DNA of 64,000 bases from Micromonospora echinospora. Lineage in GTDB: Bacteria; Actinomycetota; Actinomycetes; Mycobacteriales; Micromonosporaceae. The notes beneath the pieces are model-generated. The model did no database searches and had not been told where the DNA came from. It saw only the letters and a list, made by a program, of their open reading frames with translations. Of the stretch, positions 61,087-64,000 are shown piece by piece. The translations under genes and the position numbers were made by a program. The stretch's first letter is position 1; each line of letters starts with the position of its first letter. The stretch lies in assembly GCF_014203425.1 (NCBI RefSeq), contig NZ_JACHJC010000001.1, forward strand, positions 744,001 to 808,000. The letters run 5' to 3'.

Positions 61087-62511
61087 GTGACGACGATCCC
61101 GAACGTGCTCGCCAACCGGTACGCCTCGCCCGAACTGGTCGCCCTCTGGTCGCCGGAGGAGAAGGTCCGGATGGAGCGCCGGCTCTGGCTGGCGGTGCTC
61201 AAGGCCCAGCGTGATCTCGGCGTGCCGGTGCCGGACGGTGTGGTCGAGGCGTACGAGCGGGTGGTCGACGACGTCGACCTGGCCTCGATCGCGGCGCGGG
61301 AGCGGGTCACCCGGCACGACGTGAAGGCCCGGATCGAGGAGTTCAGCGCGCTCGCCGGGCACGAGCACGTGCACAAGGGGATGACCTCCCGCGACCTCAC
61401 CGAGAACGTCGAGCAGCTCCAGATCCGTGCCTCGCTGGAGCTGATCCGGGACCGGGTGGTCGCCACGCTGGTCCGGCTGGGCTGGCACGCGGGCGAGTAC
61501 TCGGCGCTGGTGATGACCGGCCGGTCGCACAACGTCGCCGCGCAGGCCACCACGCTCGGCAAGCGCTTCGCGTCCGCCGCGGAGGAGCTGCTGATCGCGT
61601 ACGAGCGGCTGGAGGACCTGATCGGCCGCTACCCGCTGCGGGGGATCAAGGGGCCGGTGGGCACCGCCGCCGACCAGCTGGACCTGTTCGACGGCGATGC
61701 CGGGAAGGTGGCCGAGCTGGAGCGCCGGGTGGCCGGGCACCTGGGCTTCAGCCGGGTGCTGGACAGCGTCGGCCAGGTCTACCCGCGTTCGCTGGACTTC
61801 GACGTGCTCTCCGCGCTGGCCCAGGTGGCCGCCGCGCCGTCGTCGCTGGCCACCACGATCCGGCTGATGGTGGGGCAGGAGCTGGTCACCGAGGGCTTCA
61901 AGCCGGGCCAGGTCGGGTCCAGCGCCATGCCGCACAAGATGAACACGCGCTCGTCGGAGCGGGTGAACGGCTTCGCGGTGATCATCCGGGGCTACCTGTC
62001 GATGGTCGGCGAGCTGGCCGGTGACCAGTGGAACGAGGGGGACGTCTCCTGCTCGGTGGTGCGCCGGGTGGCGCTGCCTGATGCGTTCTTCGCCGCCGAC
62101 GGGCTGTTCCAGACGTTCCTCACCGTGCTGGACGAGTTCGGCCCGTACCCGGCGGTGATCAACCGGGAGCTGGAGCGCTTCCTGCCGTTCCTCGCCACCA
62201 CGAAGATCCTGGTGGCAGCCGTACGCCGGGGCGTCGGCCGCGAGGTCGCGCACGAGGTGATCAAGGAGCACGCGGTCGCCGTGGCGCTGGCCATGCGGGA
62301 GAAGGGCGCGGCCGAGAACGATCTGTTCGACCGCCTGGCCGCCGACGGCCGGCTGGGCCTGACCCGGGCCGAGATCGACACCCTGGTGGCCGACCGCAAC
62401 GCCTTCGTCGGCGCCGCCGCCGACCAGGTCAACCGCGTGACCGCGAGGATCACCGGTGTGGTCGAGTCCCACCCCCAGGCGGCGACCTACTCCCCACCCC
62501 CCATCCTCTGA
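61087..62511 (+). CDS. purB: Adenylosuccinate lyase PurB
   Basis: 474 residues from the GTG at 61087; an ATG at 61078 is an alternative. Fumarase/aspartase-superfamily signature GSSAMPHKMNTRSSERV, HVHKGMTSRDLTEN and TGRSHNVAAQATTLGKR are present. It acts twice in purine synthesis, on SAICAR and on adenylosuccinate. No strong ribosome site is visible before either start. A palindromic repeat follows the stop. Confidence 0.97.
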   Translation: MTTIPNVLANRYASPELVALWSPEEKVRMERRLWLAVLKAQRDLGVPVPDGVVEAYERVVDDVDLASIAARERVTRHDVKARIEEFSALAGHEHVHKGMTSRDLTENVEQLQIRASLELIRDRVVATLVRLGWHAGEYSALVMTGRSHNVAAQATTLGKRFASAAEELLIAYERLEDLIGRYPLRGIKGPVGTAADQLDLFDGDAGKVAELERRVAGHLGFSRVLDSVGQVYPRSLDFDVLSALAQVAAAPSSLATTIRLMVGQELVTEGFKPGQVGSSAMPHKMNTRSSERVNGFAVIIRGYLSMVGELAGDQWNEGDVSCSVVRRVALPDAFFAADGLFQTFLTVLDEFGPYPAVINRELERFLPFLATTKILVAAVRRGVGREVAHEVIKEHAVAVALAMREKGAAENDLFDRLAADGRLGLTRAEIDTLVADRNAFVGAAADQVNRVTARITGVVESHPQAATYSPPPIL

Positions 62512-62527
62512 CCCTCGCCCTCTTCTC

Positions 62528-62588
62528 GGTGATCAAGGAGTTTGTGTCCTGCACGGAGCGCCGCAGTGACACAAACTCCTTGATCAAC
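62528..62588. repeat. GTGATCAAGGAGTTTG inverted repeat, copy 3
   Basis: Arms TGATCAAGGAGTTTGTGTC (62530-62548) and its complement (62568-62586) are perfect over 19 bases. It lies between purB and the convergent YbjQ gene, acting as a possible bidirectional terminator. Confidence 0.92.
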
Positions 62589-62603
62589 AGGGTGGTGGGG
62601 CGG

Positions 62604-63062
62604 TCAGGTGCCGGTGGGGGTTTCGGCTGCCGAACTCAGGTTGGGGGCGCTCGCCGGTTCGGCGATGCCGCCGGGCGCGGAGGCGATCTCCGGCTCGTGG
62701 GCGGTCTCGGCGGCGATCGCCGGCTGGTCCGGCGGCATGACGTCCGGCATCTTGGGCGCGACGATCACCGCCGTGCCGTACGCGCAGATCTCCATCCACA
62801 TCTCGCCGCAGTCGCGGCTGTCGAAGCGCATGCCGATCACCGCGTTCGCGCCGAGGCGGCGGGCCTCCTCGCCGAGGCGGGCCACCGAGTCGGTACGCCA
62901 CCGGGTCAGGTTGTCCGGCGCCAGCGGATCGTAGGCGCCACCGCGCAGGTTCTTGACCCCCTCGCGGTACGGGTTGCGGGTCCTCGCCATCGAGGAGACC
63001 ACTTCGCCGAGGATCTGGCGGATCTCGTAGCCGGGCAGTTGATCCGTCGTCACGACCAGCAC
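62604..63062 (-). CDS. YbjQ/DUF74 family protein
   Basis: About 152 residues from the GTG at 63062 (GGAAAC upstream). YbjQ signature: VLVVTTDQLPGYEIRQILGE, RGGAYDPLAPDNLT, ARRLGANAVIGMRFDS and WMEICAYGTAVIV. A disordered acidic tail of about 50 residues (EPEIASAPGGIAEPASAP) is unusual for the family, which normally ends near the last beta strand. YbjQ proteins form pentamers of unknown function. Confidence 0.9.
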   Translation of the reverse strand: MLVVTTDQLPGYEIRQILGEVVSSMARTRNPYREGVKNLRGGAYDPLAPDNLTRWRTDSVARLGEEARRLGANAVIGMRFDSRDCGEMWMEICAYGTAVIVAPKMPDVMPPDQPAIAAETAHEPEIASAPGGIAEPASAPNLSSAAETPTGT

Positions 63063-63135
63063 GTTTCCGATGCTGTCAGTCCCCGGCCGGGTGGTTCGCG
63101 AGCCGTGTTCAGCTGATCGCATGCTGAAAAACGAC

Positions 63136-63177
63136 GCGGCGCGGACGCCCGGGCTGCACCCGGCCGATCCGCGCCGC
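63136..63177 (-). terminator. Terminator after protease gene
   Basis: A 10-bp stem (GCGGCGCGGA with TCCGCGCCGC) encloses an inner CCCGG-type stem. On the minus strand it is followed by TTTTT, an unusually classical rho-independent site for this genome. Confidence 0.88.
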
Positions 63178-63191
63178 ATCGGCATCAACCG

Positions 63192-63875
63192 TCAGACACC
63201 GGCCGTCGAGGTGATCCAGGACCGGTTGTACGCGACACTGCCGTAGTTCTGGATGCTCTGGCCGTCGGCGGTGGAGGCGACGCCGACCTGCTGGCCGTTG
63301 TAGAACTGCGGGCCGCCCGAGTCGCCCCGCCAGGCGTTGCCGTTGACCCGGGTGCTCCGGATCGCCTGGCCGCCGTACGCGTCGGTGACGCTGGTGCTGG
63401 TCACCCGTACGCTCGCGGTCTTGAGCTGGGGCGACGCGCCGCAACCGCTGTAGCAGGTCATGCCCCAGCCGTAGATGGTGTTGGTCGAGCCGACCGGCGG
63501 GTTGCTGCGGGCCAGCGTGACCGCGGAGGTGCTCACCGTGCTCGACAGGCGCAGCAGGGCCAGGTCGTAGCGGGTGTAGGAGGCGCTCACCGTGCGGGTG
63601 ACGCCGCCCGAGGCGTAGTAGACGCTGCCGACCCGCACGGACATGGTGCCGCTGACGCAGTGCCGGGCGGTGAGCACCCACTGGGGCGCGATCACGCTGC
63701 CGGAGCAGGTGAACGAGCCGTTGCTGAAGACGGCGGCGGCCCACGGGGCGGACGAGACGGTGCCGCCACCGATGATCGGCTGCGGGCCGGCCGGCGCGGC
63801 GGTGGCGCCGGAGGCGGTGGCCAGGACACCGGCCAGCGCGGTGGTCAGCACGGCGAGCAGGGGACGGAGGCGCAT
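63192..63875 (-). CDS. Secreted trypsin-like serine protease (S1A)
   Basis: 227 residues from the ATG at 63875, behind GGAG. Signal peptide (RLRPLLAVLTTALAGVLATA, then SGATAAPAG). The short propeptide ends before IIGGGTVSS, the mature N-terminus type. Catalytic triad: TARHC (His), YDLALLRL (Asp), GNAWRGDSGGP (Ser). Cysteines fit a small bacterial trypsin fold. A residue before the triad serine, RGDSGGP, and TSTAGV end suggest a streptogrisin/SGT-like enzyme. Exported and active outside the cell. Confidence 0.92.
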   Translation of the reverse strand: MRLRPLLAVLTTALAGVLATASGATAAPAGPQPIIGGGTVSSAPWAAAVFSNGSFTCSGSVIAPQWVLTARHCVSGTMSVRVGSVYYASGGVTRTVSASYTRYDLALLRLSSTVSTSAVTLARSNPPVGSTNTIYGWGMTCYSGCGASPQLKTASVRVTSTSVTDAYGGQAIRSTRVNGNAWRGDSGGPQFYNGQQVGVASTADGQSIQNYGSVAYNRSWITSTAGV

Positions 63876-63965
63876 GTCGGGGCTCCTTCTGCGCGACGCC
63901 CGGGGTTGCCGGGCAGGGGGTGACACCCGCCGGGTGGGGTGAGCCGGCGAGAGGCGTCGATCGAG

Positions 63966-63987
63966 TGCATCGACATCTGACGATGCA
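63966..63987. promoter_or_regulatory. Inverted repeat upstream of protease gene
   Basis: TGCATCG-N8-CGATGCA, 91 bases before the protease start at the window edge. It may be an operator, but the region is truncated. Confidence 0.3.
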
Positions 63988-64000
63988 TGCTACGGGTGTG

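Overview
The window is a stretch of very GC-rich actinobacterial chromosome. Gene content (HspR-type heat-shock operon, SigE-family sigma factors, EspI-like ATPase, Pnkp/Hen1, DUF3151, MaoC/FabG4/FadA2 cluster), GTG starts, 4-bp stop/start overlaps and several families of short palindromic repeats suggest Micromonosporaceae, most likely Micromonospora or a close relative. This assignment is inference from gene style, not from a marker gene. No rRNA, tRNA, CRISPR array, insertion sequence or prophage was seen.

Layout. 1-560: a cluster of four REP-like palindromic doublets. 0.56-5.5 kb: a hypothetical gene and two dynamin-like GTPases on the minus strand, separated by a 59-bp tandem repeat. 5.6-15.7 kb: the heat-shock block dnaK-grpE-dnaJ-hspR and clpB, each preceded by a HAIR-type HspR operator, with a KhtTU-like K+/H+ antiporter pair in between. 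15.8-24.3 kb: a compact operon of DUF4178, DUF2617, DUF4247 and DUF350 proteins plus a membrane-anchored spermidine-synthase-like enzyme, then membrane proteins and an SDR. 24.4-26.4 kb: pyrE, an ArsR regulator and a DedA protein. 26.5-30.5 kb: the Pnkp/Hen1 RNA-repair operon. 30.6-34.7 kb: a sortase substrate, a SigE factor coupled to an LCP protein, and small membrane or acidic proteins. 34.8-44.8 kb: fba, a LOG-like protein, DUF3151, an EspI-like ATPase, a DAG-kinase-like protein, purA, an AbiEi/DUF559-like protein and purD. 44.9-49.7 kb: fatty-acid genes (acyl-CoA ligase, acyl-CoA dehydrogenase, SCP2) with a divergent TetR, then a second DedA. 49.7-53.7 kb: a four-gene minus-strand operon (NrtR-like NUDIX regulator, J-domain/pseudokinase, VWA protein, divergent PurA paralogue). 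53.7-57.5 kb: MaoC and FabG4 divergent from a FadA2-like thiolase. 57.6-64.0 kb: a second SigE/membrane-partner pair, an SDR, a lipoprotein, purB, YbjQ and a secreted trypsin-like protease.

How the parts work together. DnaK/GrpE/DnaJ and ClpB form the disaggregation machine under HspR. purA, purD and purB are canonical purine genes scattered through the window, which makes the divergent second PurA at 49.7 kb stand out. Its operon looks like a nucleotide-responsive signalling or conflict system: a palindromic operator overlaps the promoter of the NUDIX regulator, and the downstream genes overlap or nearly touch. The window also shows short repeats entering coding sequence in frame (a kinase N-lobe, the PurA-like C-terminus, the MaoC N-terminus) and supplying stop codons.
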